From the NCBI RefSeq assembly GCF_047511655.1, contig NC_133405.1, positions 92,229,046 to 92,293,045 on the forward strand: a stretch of 64,000 nt of DNA. Reading direction: 5' to 3'. Of this stretch, positions 11,802 to 22,632 are shown piece by piece. How positions within the stretch are numbered: position 1 is the first letter of the stretch; each line of letters opens with the position of its first letter. Position numbers and translations under genes: made by a program. The notes beneath the pieces were generated by a model, which was not told where the DNA came from, did no database searches, and was given only the letters and a program-made list of their open reading frames with translations. The DNA is from Castor canadensis. Taxonomy: Eukaryota > Chordata > Mammalia > Rodentia > Castoridae.

Positions 11802-12124
11802 TAGAAGCTCTTTCACTCTTACTATGGCATCTACAGTACTTGCTACTTCCTGCTTATCAGATCCAAACAGCATGTCTTCAATGTGTGATGTCTTGTTGAG
11901 TGTCAAGATGATCAAGATCTCTGCAGAATATATTATGGCAGAGAAAAGGAGAATGGTTGCAGCCCCGAGGCAACACTGTGAAGTTATAATATTGTTCTTA
12001 CAGATGAAAGCAAATGGCTCTGGAAGTCCTTGAAAATGTGATGAAAAAGTCATCAGTCAGGCCAATACCTGCATACCAAGTGCCAGAGGCTGTGAGTTGT
12101 CCAGTAAAGATGCTATATCTGAAG

Positions 12125-12206
12125 GACTGGTGGAGTAGCTCAAGTGGTAGAGCACCAGCCTAGCAAGTACGAGGCTTCAAATTCAAACCCCAATACTACA
12201 AAAAAA
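12125..12206 (+). mobile_element. ID-type SINE
   Basis: GGACTGGTGGAGTAGCTCAA, GTGGTAGAGCACCAGCCTAG, TTCAAACCCCAATACTAC and an A-run. Confidence 0.85.
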
Positions 12207-12904
12207 GATGCTATATCTTGGACAGCAGCTACAATCAAAATCACTGTCTGATTAACTTTATGAAAGTCTGCCATCATTCTTCAAGAGTCATCTGACTTCT
12301 GCTCAGATCTCTATTCCCCCTGTATGTGTTATCACTTCTGGTTTACTTCCTTTGAAACGACTGAGCATCTGAGGGGCTTCCAGTTAGCTACTCTTACCAT
12401 AATGGCCCTCCCTCCATGGGCCAGCAAGCTGATATGGGGGTTATGCCAGTTTCTAAGTAGGTTTATTCCAGTGGTAAATTCAGGAACTGAGGAAATAACT
12501 GAAGAATGAATCACTGAAGCCAGTAAGCCCAGTGGTCATACTTGAACAAAGGTTCTATTGTTACTTGACCACCATAGCTCCCACTTTCGTAGGCCACAGA
12601 GGCAATTTGAGTCCCCAGAAATTAGTGTCAATTCAGAGCTAGTATTCAATAATCCTCAAACATCTGGGTATTTCATTTCCCAAGGCACAGTCACAAGTAA
12701 ATAGCCACAAGTCCCTTTGGGAAAGGCTTGGAAGATTTACATTATGTATTTATGGCAGTGGTGCAGGCTCCTTCCTAGACTAGGGGACCTAGCCTTCTCT
12801 TCAGTCAGGAAGCTGTGGGTCTATGAATTGACTTCCGTCTGGAAACTGAGAATAAGTCTGCCTCTCTTCACTGGGGTGACTTGACTCACTTTTGTGGCTA
12901 CTGA

Positions 12905-13180
12905 ATCTAGAACTTTTATTTATTTATTTATTTATTAACTTTTTATTTGTATATATTAGTTGCATAGGGAATTTCATTATGAGATTTCCATATATTGTAC
13001 AATGTATCCCAGTTTGTGGAGCTACAACTTTTCTTATCACATAGATCCAATAGTATTGAGAATGTAATCCGTCTATTTCATTCCTAGGAACATCGTGATC
13101 AACGTGCCTGTACACCCATGCTGTGTTGTCACTTGCCCTCTTCTCTTCTGGGATTCTGTAGTTGCTCTCTTCATAGGCCA
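12905..13180 (-). mobile_element. Possible retroelement 3' end
   Basis: A (TTTA)n run followed by AT-rich sequence that on the minus strand would be a 3'UTR ending in an A-rich tail. No frame is preserved and the family is not recognised. Confidence 0.3.
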
Positions 13181-13184
13181 TGTA

Positions 13185-13374
13185 TGACTGGAGGTGTTTC
13201 AGTGGAAGAGCTCCTGTCTAGTATGTATGAGGCCCTAAGTTCAATTCCCCACACTGTAAAACAACAACAACAAATCAACAAAAAATGGGGTCACAGGCTG
13301 GTGGAGTAGTTCAAGTGGTAGAGTGCCTGCCTTGCAAGTGCAAGGCCCTTAGTTCAAACCCCAGTACCACCAAA
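13185..13374 (+). mobile_element. Two ID-type SINEs in tandem
   Basis: A diverged unit at about 13185-13275 (GAGGTGTTTCAGTGGAAGAG) ends in (CAA)n. A better preserved one follows at 13288-13374 (CTGGTGGAGTAGTTCAAGTG, AGTTCAAACCCCAGTACC). Confidence 0.75.
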
Positions 13375-13824
13375 AAGAAACAAACCTCCCAAACAAACAA
13401 AAGCTCTCTGATTCTCATCAGATTCTCATCAATGATTGTCATTGTGACTTGAGCTGAGTAGTTAGTGGGCCTAGGGTGGGTGGTCATTTTCTCTTTTCAA
13501 CTGCCCAAGTGAATTAAAAGAATCTTTTGCACAGCATGGTCCTTATGGTCATGATTACTACCACAGTGGTCAGTGCAGCAAATGTTTGGCTCTCAAGGCA
13601 CGTGCTTCAGTTGGCATTTCATCATGATCAACCATGGGTGGATTAATTTAGATGCTTCTGCAGATATTACTGGTATCCATTTCTCATTGCCAGAGTTCAG
13701 CACTATGCTTGAGCCCAAAGGTATGAACAAACCAACCCCAAAGTGCCATTTCTGCAGGTACATCTCCTGGGACTACTCCTGGTGACAATTCTCTACCAGT
13801 CTGAGTCCCATCAAGAGAGAAAGA

Positions 13825-13889
13825 TGAGTCACGTGTGGTGCACACCTGTAATCCCAAGCACTCAAGAGGCTGAGGCAGGAGAATAGTGA

Positions 13890-13945
<56 letters not shown>
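13825..13945 (+). mobile_element. B1-like SINE with (GA)n tail
   Basis: GAGTCACGTGTGGTGCACAC, CTGTAATCCCAAGCACTCAA, GAGGCTGAGGCAGGAG, then a (GA)n microsatellite at 13894-13945. Confidence 0.75.
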
Positions 13946-13950
<5 letters not shown>

Positions 13951-14059
13951 TTTGATATAAGGAATTACCTATTATAACAAGGGATTAGAATAATGAAGCC
14001 TTGACTAGTAAGATGTAGGAACAGAAGAGCAAATACAAGGAGTAGTCACCATCCCTACA

Positions 14060-14650
14060 TGGCGATAGTACACCTGTGGGGCTGACATTCATGCCTTGTT
14101 GGAAGAGGCATGGCTGTAGTTCATTGAATGACAGAGAAGTCATCGCGATGGCACACTGGTAGGGCTTGTTGGAAATCTGCCCTCTGGAAATGTGCCCACT
14201 GTGGTGTTTGGGAAAGCTGTTCACTGCGGAGTGCTGCTGGCCCCTGTGTACTGCCAGAGCCAGACACTAGGGAAGCCATGGGCTGCAAGACCAGGACAAA
14301 CTGCCTGAGAGCAAGTACTGCTAGGAGTGGAAAGCTTCTGGCCACTGGAGGATACTGGCCACCACATATCGCAGGAACCAGGCAGTGGATAAGCAGGGAG
14401 TACTGCAGGCATCTGGTGCCAGAAAAAGCCAGGCCAGCTGGAGACTGCCAAGAAAGCACAGGAGTAAGGACGCTCCTCCTTTCCTTTGCAGTATCTCTCT
14501 ATCGCCCTCTACTGAGAAAGTTTCAGAGTCAGCCTGCAAATGAAAAAAATACTTTAAATAGGCTCCATTTTCACAGAGCAAGCAGAAAGGGTGGACTTGA
14601 AGTTGAGAGGCAATAAATAGTTAACCACCACACTATGGGTCAAAGAAGAA
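14060..14650. other. Non-coding region with an LTR-like segment
   Basis: A 162-codon open frame (14128-14616, plus strand) resembles no protein I know and overlaps open frames on the other strand. The segment around 14100-14220 resembles 9060-9160 (TCATTGAATG.CAGA; TTG.TGGAAATCTGC), which suggests both are pieces of one interspersed repeat, possibly LTRs of the nearby ERVL copy. Confidence 0.4.
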
Positions 14651-14701
14651 ATCATAAGGAAAATTAGAAAGCATTTTGAACTGAATTAAAATGAAAACAC
14701 A

Positions 14702-14895
14702 AGTCCAGTGCCCATGGCTCACACCTGTAATCCTAGCTACTCAGGAGGCAGAGATCAGGAGGATCATGGTTCGAAGCCAGCCTGGGAAAATAGTTTGCAA
14801 AACCCTATCTTGAAAATATCCATCACAAAAAAAGGGCTGGTGGAATGGCTCATGGTGTAGGCCCTGAGTTCAAACCCCAGTACCACAGAAAAAAA
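14702..14895 (+). mobile_element. Composite B1-ID SINE
   Basis: CAGTGCCCATGGCTCACACC through GGGCTGGTGGAATGGCTCAT and TTCAAACCCCAGTACCAC, then an A-rich tail. Confidence 0.85.
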
Positions 14896-15434
14896 GAAAC
14901 GAAAAAAAGAGTTGAACTTCATGTATCCCTGTTGGGAAGCTGGAAAAAGAAAAAAGCCATAGAACTGCTCCTTCAGTCTTGGGATGATGTGGATGATTCT
15001 GCGCAAATAAAAATCACTTGAAATTTACGTATAGACACACCTCTGCCAATCCATCTTCAGCTGACTGGATGATGTGTGATAGTTGTTCTCCAAGGCGGGA
15101 TGGAATGTTCTAGTTTAACTGCAGATTTTATGAACGCATTTCATTTTTAGAACCAGCATACAGATTTCAGATTTTTTTTGTAGCAGGGGGTGTAGCTCAG
15201 GGGTAGAGCATTTTGACTGCAGATTCCTTTTGTATATAACCTTTATTCTTTTATTTTTTTAAATAATTTGTTTCATATTTAAAGCCCTTGTATTAGTCAA
15301 TGATTCATGTTCAGTATTATTTGGACCATTTGCCATCACAGAAAGAGAAATACTTACTGTGTTTTAAATAAAATTGGTGTAAGAAAGTCAAAAATTTATG
15401 GAATGTAGCAACAGTATGTAGCATTAAATGCTCA

Positions 15435-15515
15435 TATTAGAGGGCGGCAGGTCTAGCTTAGTGGTAGAGTACTTTATGAATGAAGCCCTAGGATTGATCC
15501 CCAGCGCCTCAAGAA
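15435..15515 (+). mobile_element. Diverged ID-type SINE
   Basis: GGCAGGTCTAGCTTAGTGGT, AGGATTGATCCCCAGCGCCT, closer to the classical rodent ID sequence than most copies here. Confidence 0.65.
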
Positions 15516-15529
15516 AAGTTCATATTAGA

Positions 15530-15881
15530 AAAGAATGGTCTAAAATCTATGACCTCAGCTGCCATCCAGCCTAAGAAATTATGAGAAAAAGAGGAAATTA
15601 AACCCAAAGTAAGAAGAAAGGGAATAAAGATAAAAGCAGGAATCACTAAAGTAGAGAACAGAAGAGCAATGGGGGAAATCAAAGCATCCAGCATTTGGCT
15701 TTTGGGGACAATTAATCAAATTGAAAAACCTCTAATCAGAATGATGAAGGAAAAAGGAGAGAAAACCCAAATGACCAGTAGCAGGAATGAGATGGGGGAC
15801 AACACTACAGTTCCTACATATATTCAGAGGATAATAAAGGGATATTAAAAAGAGCTTTATGCTCATAAATTTGACAACTTA
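15530..15881 (+). mobile_element. Ancient LINE-1 ORF2 fragment
   Basis: Decayed plus-strand translation keeps L1 features: IKASSIWLLGTINQIEKPLI, then KEKGEKTQMTSSRNEMGDNT and YIQRIIKGY, matching the segment before the reverse-transcriptase domain. Several stops; not functional. Confidence 0.7.
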
Positions 15882-15968
15882 GGGCTGAAGGTGTGGCTCA
15901 AGTGTTGGAGTGTCTGCCTAGCAAGCACAAAGCCCTGAATTCAAACCCCGGTACCACCAAAAAAAAAT
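15882..15968 (+). mobile_element. ID-type SINE
   Basis: GGGCTGAAGGTGTGGCTCAA, GTCTGCCTAGCAAGCACAAA, TTCAAACCCCGGTACCACC and an A-run, inserted beside the L1 remnant. Confidence 0.85.
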
Positions 15969-15983
15969 TGTCAATTTTGATGA

Positions 15984-16303
15984 TGTTATAGTTTGGATCT
16001 TAAATGTCTGCCAGATGATGTGTGCTAAAGATGTGGTTCCTAGCTGACAGTGCTGTTGGGAGGTGGCAAAAACATCAGGAGATGGGGGAAGAAGGAGGAA
16101 AAAGGAGGCATGCCTTTGAAGGCTATATCTTGTCCCTGTCTGCACCCTCACTTTCTTCCCAGATGCCACACGTTCTTCCTTTCCTTGGCCTAGAAACAAT
16201 GGAGCCAAGTGACCATGAACTGAAACCATGAGGCAAAATAAATCTTTCTCCTTTGAAGTTATCTCAGGTATTTTGTCATAGCAATGGAAAGTTGACTAAC
16301 ACA
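15984..16303 (+). mobile_element. MaLR-type solo LTR
   Basis: It starts TGTTATAGTTTGGATCT and ends GGAAAGTTGACTAACACA. It has the typical GTGCTGTTGGGAGGTGGCAA-like segment, an AATAAA at 16239-16244 and GGTATTTTGTCATAGCAATG near the end. About 320 bp; no internal region. Confidence 0.75.
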
Positions 16304-16338
16304 GATGTCACGTTCTTTAAAAGACAATAGCTACTAAC

Positions 16339-16430
16339 AGGGCTGCAGGCATGTCTCAAGTGGTAGAGGGCCTGCCTAGCAAGCAGGAAGCCCTGAGTTC
16401 AAACCTCAGTACCACCACTAAAAACCAGAA
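16339..16430 (+). mobile_element. ID-type SINE
   Basis: GGGCTGCAGGCATGTCTCAA, GAGGGCCTGCCTAGCAAGCA, TTCAAACCTCAGTACCACC. Confidence 0.85.
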
Positions 16431-16439
16431 AAAAGACAT

Positions 16440-16625
16440 AAGCTACAAAGTTCATGTCAGAAAAAGACACTCTGAATAGCACTACATCTTTAAAGAAATT
16501 TATTTTGTAGTTTAAAACTTTCCACAAAGAAAATTCCTTGCCCAGATGGTATCACTGGTGAATTTGACTAAACAGTTAAGGAAAAAATAATAGCAGTTAT
16601 ATAAAACTCTTTCAGGAAACAGAAG
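16440..16625 (+). mobile_element. Ancient LINE-1 ORF2 fragment (RT start)
   Basis: Plus-strand sequence reads like the start of the L1 reverse-transcriptase domain: PDG.TGEF in decayed form, then a segment like KLFQE. It continues the L1 piece at 15530-15881 after SINE and LTR insertions. Confidence 0.6.
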
Positions 16626-16627
16626 TG

Positions 16628-17582
16628 CATTCATTTTCTATTTTTGCATAACACGCTACCACAAAACTAGTGACTTAAATCAATAGCCACTTAGTATCTC
16701 AGTTTCCGTAGGTCAGAAGTCCAGAACAACATGGCTGTGTTCTCTGGTCAGAGTATCACAAGGCTGAAAATCAAGGTGTTGGCCAAGCTCAGTTCTTTTT
16801 TGTTTGTTTTTTGAGGTACTGGGTTTGAACCCAGGGCCTCATGTTTGCTAGGCAGGCTCTACCACTTAAGCCACTCTACCGGTCCCCAAGAAGAGTTCTT
16901 GTCTGCAGACTCTGGGGGCGGGGGATATACTTCCAGGCTCATTCTTTTTTTTTTTTTTTTTTTTTTTTTGTGGGACTGGGGTTTAAACTCAAGGCTTAGC
17001 ACTTGCAAAGCAGGCGCTCTACTGCTTGAGCCACACCTCCAGTCCATTTTGCTCTGCTTATTTTTTGGAGATGGGGGGTCACAAAAACTATTTGCCTGGG
17101 CTGACCTCAAACCATGATCCTCCCAATCTCAGCCTCCGAGGTATCTAGGATTACAGGCATGGGCCACTAGCCCCCACCACTCCAAGCTTATTCTTATTGT
17201 TGTCAAAATCCAGTTCTTTGCATTTGTAGGACTGAGTACCCCGTTTCCTTGTTGGCTATCAGCCAGGATTTCTCTCAACTCCTAGAGTGCACACGTACTC
17301 TTTGCTGTGTGGCTCCTTTGCCCTCAAGCCACCAACAGTCTGTCAAATACATTTTAGCCTTCTCTCCGACTTCTAGAGCCAGATTTAAAGGGCTCATGGG
17401 ATTAGGGCAGACCCTTTTGACTGATCTCCCTATCTTAAAGTCAGCTGATTTGGGACCTTAGTTATATCTGCAAAACCCCTTCACAGCAATAGCTAAATTT
17501 GCGTTTAATTAAATAAGTAGGAGGAAGTGTGATATACCAGGGTCTGGGAATCTGGATAGCCATTTTAGAATTCTGCATACCA
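16628..17582 (+). mobile_element. Ancient interspersed repeat, family unassigned
   Basis: CATTCATTTTCTATTTTTGC, GGTCAGAAGTCCAGAACAAC, CTCCCTATCTTAAAGTCAGC, GATTTGGGACCTTAGTTATA and TTTTAGAATTCTGCATACCA match a mammalian-wide repeat I recognise but cannot name with certainty. Reversed SINEs at about 16800-16890 and 16945-17180 interrupt it. Confidence 0.55.
16945..17180 (-). mobile_element. Composite B1-ID SINE
   Basis: A T-run, GGGACTGGGGTTTAAACTCA, GAGCCACACCTCCAGTCC, then a reversed B1-like part ending ATTACAGGCATGGGCCAC. Confidence 0.8.
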
Positions 17583-17691
17583 CGAGGAAGGAATGCTTCT
17601 AACATCTTCTGTGATTAGTTAATGTAATTCATCATAGTCACAAACTAGTGTTGAAAAACCATATGATTCTCTCCACTGATTCAACTAAAGG

Positions 17692-17895
17692 TTTTTTTTT
17701 TTTTGTGGTTATAGGGTTTGAATTCAGGGCCTACACCTTGACCCACTCCACCAGCCCTATTTTTTTGTGAAGGGTTGTTTTCAAGATAGGGTCTTGCAAA
17801 AATGTTTGCCAGGGCTGGCTTCGAACCATGATCCTCCTGATCTTTGCCTCCTGAGTAGCCAGGATTACAGTTGTGAGCCACTGGTGCCCAGCTCA
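17692..17895 (-). mobile_element. Composite B1-ID SINE within the L1
   Basis: A T-run, GGGTTTGAATTCAGGGCC, CCCACTCCACCAGCCC, then GAGTAGCCAGGATTACAG. It sits inside ancient L1 RT sequence: TCAACTAAAG occurs on both sides (17680-17690 and 17893-17902), a likely target duplication. Confidence 0.85.
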
Positions 17896-17925
17896 ACTAA
17901 AGCATTTGACAAAACTCAATACCCA

Positions 17926-18235
17926 AGCCAGGTGTGGTAGCTCATGCCCGTAATCCCAGATACTCCAGAGGCAGAGATCAGGAGGATTACAGTTCAATGC
18001 CAGCCTAGGCAAAAAGTTAGTAAGACTCCATCTCAACTAATAAAGCTGGGCGTGATGGTCATGCCTGTCATCCCAGCTGTGTGGTAGCCTAGGTAAGAAG
18101 ATCTCCATCAGAAGCAGGCTTGGGCAAAACCAAGAGACCTTATTAGAAAAATAACAAAGGAAAACGGCTGGGGGCATGGCTCAAGTGGTAGAGTGCTTGA
18201 GTGAGGCCTTGTATTCAAACCACAGTACCACCAAA
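17926..18235 (+). mobile_element. Extended composite SINE
   Basis: CCAGGTGTGGTAGCTCATGC, a B1-like part, a second B1-like unit (AAGCTGGGCGTGATGGTCAT), then an ID part (GGCTGGGGGCATGGCTCAAG). It looks like a trimeric variant of the composite family. Confidence 0.75.
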
Positions 18236-18465
18236 AAATAAAACACAACAAAACAAAAAAACCCCAAAAGGCAAAAACTAATAACCATTCCAGATTAAGC
18301 AAACAAACAAAAAACCTGAACAAAACTAAACTCTTAAAAAATTGAGACTAGAAGAGACTTTCTTCAACATGATAAGGGGTACTTATACACAAACTAGAAC
18401 TAACTTCATTCTTTTTTGTTTTGGTTTGGTTTTAGGTGGTACTGGGGTTTGAACTCAGGACCTCA

Positions 18466-19500
18466 CGAGCTAACTTCATTCTTAAGGGTAAAAGAGAGTA
18501 TGTACACTCTAAGACCAGGAAAAAGGTCCCATGAATTTTGTTTAACATTGTACTAGTGGGAGTAGCCAAGGTAGTAAGAAAAGAAAAGAATTAAGAGACA
18601 GACTGGAAAGGAAGAAATAAATTGTTATTTGTACATGACACGATTATCTATGTGGAAAATCCTGTGGAGACTACAAAAAAGTTGCCAAAACTAATAAACA
18701 GGTTTAGCTAGTGTGCAGCATATGTTTTTTTGTTTTGTTTTACTTAAAAGTGCAGCATATGTTTAATAGGAAAAATTCAATTATATTCCTATATACTATC
18801 AATGAATAGCCAGAAATTGGAATTAAAATATAATACCATTTACAATACTATAAATATGAAATACTTAGGGAAATTTTTGGTAAAAGGCTTGCAAGTCCTT
18901 TACACTGGAAATCACTAAAATTGCTGTGAGAAATTAAGACCTAAATAAATAGAGAGATGTTCATGGTTTGGAAGACTCAATATTGTTGCAGTCAGTTCTT
19001 CTCAAATTGGTCTATTGATACAATGAAACACAAACTACCAGGGTTTTTTTAGGGGCTAAACATTTACAAGCTGATTCCAAAAATCACATGGAATGTAAAG
19101 AACCTAAAATAGCAAAACAGCATTCTAAGAAAGGTTGGAGGGCCTACTACCTCATTTCAAGGCTTATTCAAAACAGCATGGTATTTGCCGGGCACCAGTG
19201 ACTCACACCTGTAATCCTAGCTACCCAGGAGGCAGAGATCAGGAGGATCGAGTTTCGAAGCCAGCCCAGGTGAATAGTTCTCGAGGCCCTATCTCAAAAA
19301 ATACCCGACCAAAAAAGGGCTGGTGGAGTGGCTCAAGTGGTAGACAGCCTGCCTGACAAGCATGAGGCCCTGAGTTCAAATCCAAGTGCTGCCAAAAAAA
19401 TAAAAGTAAAAATAAAGAAAAGAAACCCCCAAAGCCAGCATGGTATTGGCATCACAACACCTAGATCTGTGGGACAGGATGAAGAGACAAAAAATAGGAG
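18466..19500 (+). mobile_element. Ancient LINE-1 ORF2 fragment (RT and downstream)
   Basis: Decayed plus-strand translation keeps KTRKKVP, LFNIVLVGVAKVVRKEKN and LLFVHDTIIYVENPVETTKK-like stretches, the region after the L1 RT catalytic motif. A composite SINE interrupts it at 19186-19420. It continues the L1 pieces from 15.5 kb. Confidence 0.7.
19186..19420 (+). mobile_element. Composite B1-ID SINE with target duplication
   Basis: GCCGGGCACCAGTGACTCAC, AGGGCTGGTGGAGTGGCTCA, then an A-rich tail. CAGCATGGTATT is found just before and just after the element, marking insertion into the L1 remnant. Confidence 0.88.
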
Positions 19501-19889
19501 AGTGAGGGATTGGTGACAGCCAAAGTCTTAAAAGGCATAATGAGGATGAAGAGTAATGGGTCTCTCTAGTCAGCCATTGATGAAGTCATCTCCAACCCTG
19601 GCATGCGTCTGTGCCCATGCCATTGTACTTATCAGCAAATACATCCGTTGGTGTCAAAGTAGATTAGTGTGGTCACATCCTGAAGGTGACACTTGCCTGA
19701 AGGCAAAGTCTGTGTGTGGGGGGGCGTTCTTTTTCTTTCATAATTGCATGCCTAGTCCAGTGCCTGTCATCTGGTAGGTGTTCAATGAATATTTCTTGAA
19801 CCAGTGAAACCCACGACAGCCACACACAGATGCATGATCTCTGAGTTGCAGAGAGAATCACAGGTGCCCACTGCTGCAGACCTAGCCAT

Positions 19890-20085
19890 GTGTTGACAGA
19901 AGCCAAGGCTTGCATGGTGCTTCCTGCCAGTCACTGTGCGGAGTAGCAGATAAGCATTGCCTCATTTTAGGTGTTTTGCAGATGAGGAAGTTGAGGAACA
20001 GAGCAGCTCAGTACCTTGTCCAAGGTCACCTAGCCAGTAAGTGGCAGAGATAAAATTTGAACCCAGGCCAGTTTGACTCCCTGAT
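19890..20085 (-). mobile_element. MIR SINE
   Basis: TTTGCAGATGAGGAAGTTGA, CCAAGGTCACCTAGCCAGTA, ATTTGAACCCAGGCCAG is the reverse of the MIR core, an ancient mammalian tRNA-derived SINE. Confidence 0.8.
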
Positions 20086-20534
20086 CCACTGGATGAGTCA
20101 AACACAAGGCCAGAAAGACCCATGGACACAGAGACACGTTTTACATACAAGAGTCAGTGCTAAACACAGAAGAAATCCTATGCCCGTGGTCATACAGTCA
20201 AAGACATACACACAAATGAAGACAGACACACCACCCCTTCGTCCAAACACAGGCACATCCACTGATAGATGCTCTTTCACATCAAGTATTTGCTGTCACA
20301 ATCCCCATAACTGCAGGAACCATATCCCCACCACTCCTCGGACCACACTTTACCAACCCGCACACTCACCCAGGCCCACTTGGTTACAGCCTGCCAGCTC
20401 TATAGTCACACCCAACCCTACACAATCACTTGCAGTTAAAACTACACACACCTCCCAGGCACAGGAAGAGTTAATTGAACACCTACTACATCCTCCTTGT
20501 GCAACTTATCCAGCCACATAACACATAAACAGAG

Positions 20535-20535
<1 letters not shown>

Positions 20536-20571
<36 letters not shown>
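20536..20571. repeat. (CA)n microsatellite
   Basis: About 17 uninterrupted CA units. Confidence 0.97.
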
Positions 20572-20573
<2 letters not shown>

Positions 20574-21204
20574 TTTGGTGGTCTGGGAAGGAGGAGCTGA
20601 GCTGCTGTGGGCATCGCCTAGGCCACTGAGTCCCACCCAGGTTGTCGGGCAGAGCGTGTCCAAGCGCAGGCTTCCTGTGTGGTGACAAGGGCTGCCACTC
20701 AGGCCTTGGCACTCAGCTGCACCCTGATGTAAGGTGACTATGTCTCCTCCATTCTCCAGGGCTGTGAGACTTTCAGTGCCAAAAGTGAGGAGGCTTTGGG
20801 TACCAGAAGGAGCTGGATGAGGCCTCACTGAGGTGCTCACAGGGGTCGTAAGGAAGAGTCTAGAAGGGGAAGGAGGGCATGCCACTGAAGCCAGGTTATT
20901 TTCAGTAGCAGAAAATACATTCCATGATGAAAAACAGACAACAAAAACACAACAGCTGCAACAATAAATACACAAAGCCTCCAAGCAGCAAGTGTGAGTC
21001 TCTGGCTTTCCCAGAACTCCAGTCCACTAGCCCTTTACAGTACCCTCAGCCCATGCTTACAGAAACCCATCAGGGACCTGTCCACAGTTCTGGCAGCCTC
21101 CTCAGGCTTTCTCCTTCTCCACGCTCACCTCTTCCACCCGCCCTGCACAGCAGCCACAGTGGTCTCCATCCTCTGCCTAATACCAAAGTACTTCCTTTGC
21201 CCAT

Positions 21205-21290
21205 TTTTGGGCAGTACTGGGAATTGAACTTAGGGCCTTGTGCTTGCTAGGTAGGCGCTCTATCACCTGAGCCACAACCCTTGCCCACAT
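21205..21290 (-). mobile_element. ID-type SINE
   Basis: GGCAGTACTGGGAATTGAAC, GCTTGCTAGGTAGGCGCTCT, CACCTGAGCCACAACCC, a reversed ID-type unit. Confidence 0.8.
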
Positions 21291-21419
21291 CCTTTCGTAC
21301 TTCCCCTCTTACACAGTAAAAGCCTAGGATCTGGCTCCTATCCACTTCCCATCACTGCCCTCCCTGGAGTCACACTGGGCCTGGAACACACTTCGTTGAT
21401 TGATATCTGCTGGTGACTC

Positions 21420-21705
21420 ATATGCTCTCTTCTTCCAGGTGGGTCTTAAAGACATAAATATCACTCCTCAGAGAGACCTTCCTTTGACCACACCAGCTAA
21501 AATAGCCTTTCCATTCAATTCTTTATCTTTTCACTTTCCTTCATTTTTCTTTGAAGAAAATATGTCACTCTTTGACATATTTGTTCACTGTCTGCCTTCT
21601 CCTTTGGAATGCCAGCTTCTTGACGACAGTAATTTGTCTGATATGCTTACTGCTGCATCCCCAGCCCGGCACACAGTAGGTTAAATGCTTGTTGAGTGGG
21701 TGAAC
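21420..21705 (+). mobile_element. LINE-2 3' end
   Basis: CAGCTTCTTGACGACAG, TGCTGCATCCCCAGCCCGGC, ACACAGTAGGTTAAATGCTT, GTTGAGTGGGTGAA follow the L2 3' consensus from coding end to tail. Confidence 0.75.
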
Positions 21706-21803
21706 AAAGTAGGAAGGTATAAGTCATAATGAGTGCTAGGGACTGTGGAGCCTAGAGAAGATATGTTCCATTCCAAACTATTTACATTCTTACATGAATG
21801 CAG

Positions 21804-21842
21804 GCACACACACACACAAACGCACACACACACACACACACA
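21804..21842. repeat. (CA)n microsatellite
   Basis: CA units with two interruptions (CAAACG). Confidence 0.95.
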
Positions 21843-22054
21843 AATATCATGTCTGCAAGTCACAAAGTTTGGGCTGTCAGTTTACATCTGAACTTGTGAA
21901 TATTACAAAGCACTAATGGAAGTCTACAATATTTACTAGTTGACACTTGACTACATTTTAAGGCTCTTAATAGCACCAGTGTTTTACAAAGACAAAACAT
22001 GGAGAACTGTGGGGCGTCTCAGGAATGGATTGGTGTTAGAAAAGTTCTATTACA

Positions 22055-22150
22055 CTGGCTGGAGGCATGACTCAAGTGGTAGAGCACCTGTGTAGTAAAT
22101 ACAATGCCCTTAGTTCAAACCCAAGTACCCCCTGCCCTCCCCCAAAAAAG
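22055..22150 (+). mobile_element. ID-type SINE
   Basis: TGGCTGGAGGCATGACTCAA, GTGGTAGAGCACCTGTGTAG, TTCAAACCCAAGTACCCC. Confidence 0.8.
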
Positions 22151-22164
22151 TTATGATGTTATTG

Positions 22165-22530
22165 GAACCAGTGACGCTCCAGGGGAGAGGTCTCTGCCTG
22201 GCCCCTGGGTACTGAGTTTGTGAGGTTTTCACAAAAAAAAAGGTTTTTAGGACACATCAAAGTAGAAACCAAGAAAGTTTATTAGTAAAACAAAACAAAG
22301 AAACACAGTACACAACCCAGACATGGGTGCAAGCACATCTGATAACAGCTGCAATGAGTGCTCCAACATCAAGGATGTTTATGGTGAAAAAGTAGGTGGG
22401 GGTTAGCTTGAATTTACCTTAGGAAGAGTGATCCCTCTGCTTTGATACCTGGGATATTTTCTCATTCTTGTTGTTACACTGTTTTATCAATTTGGCCCAG
22501 AAACTTCAAAGGACACTCCCTTTAAGACAG
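22165..22530 (-). mobile_element. Possible LTR of unknown family
   Basis: Read on the minus strand, this has an AATAAA (plus-strand TTTATT at 22279-22284) followed by a TTTC/TTGG-rich stretch, as at the end of an LTR. Termini and target duplication were not identified. No coding content. Confidence 0.25.
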
Positions 22531-22534
22531 GTGT

Positions 22535-22632
22535 CAAAAGGGCTGGTGGAATGGCTCAAGTGGTAGAGCACCTGTCTAGCAAGCTGAGGCCCTTAGTTCA
22601 AATCCTAGTACTGCCAAAAAAAAAAAAAAAGG
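22535..22632 (+). mobile_element. ID-type SINE
   Basis: AGGGCTGGTGGAATGGCTCA, AGCACCTGTCTAGCAAGCTG, TTCAAATCCTAGTACTGCC and a 16-nt A-run. Confidence 0.85.

Larger units (their letters stand above)
9880..12880 (-). mobile_element. Decayed ERVL-family internal region (pol remnant)
   Basis: On the minus strand near 10323-10508 a short frame reads YHIPWHPEAAGATERQNDLL, matching the integrase end of ERVL-class pol. The rest of the region has no long frame and many stops. An LTR (11408-11801) and an ID SINE (12125-12206) interrupt it. It is an old, non-functional copy. The outer limits are approximate and partly inferred from the absence of other signals. Confidence 0.5.

Noticed and set aside
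14128-14616. 162-codon plus-strand open frame
   Set aside because: No recognisable domain, several overlapping open frames on the other strand, and partial similarity to a repeat segment at about 9.1 kb. Most likely chance in repeat-derived DNA.
20057-20521. 154-codon plus-strand open frame rich in Thr/Pro/His
   Set aside because: It arises from CA-rich low-complexity sequence beside a CA microsatellite and begins inside a MIR. No protein features.
20536-20571. Regular repeats as a CRISPR-like array
   Set aside because: They are dinucleotide microsatellites without spacers, and the DNA is mammalian.
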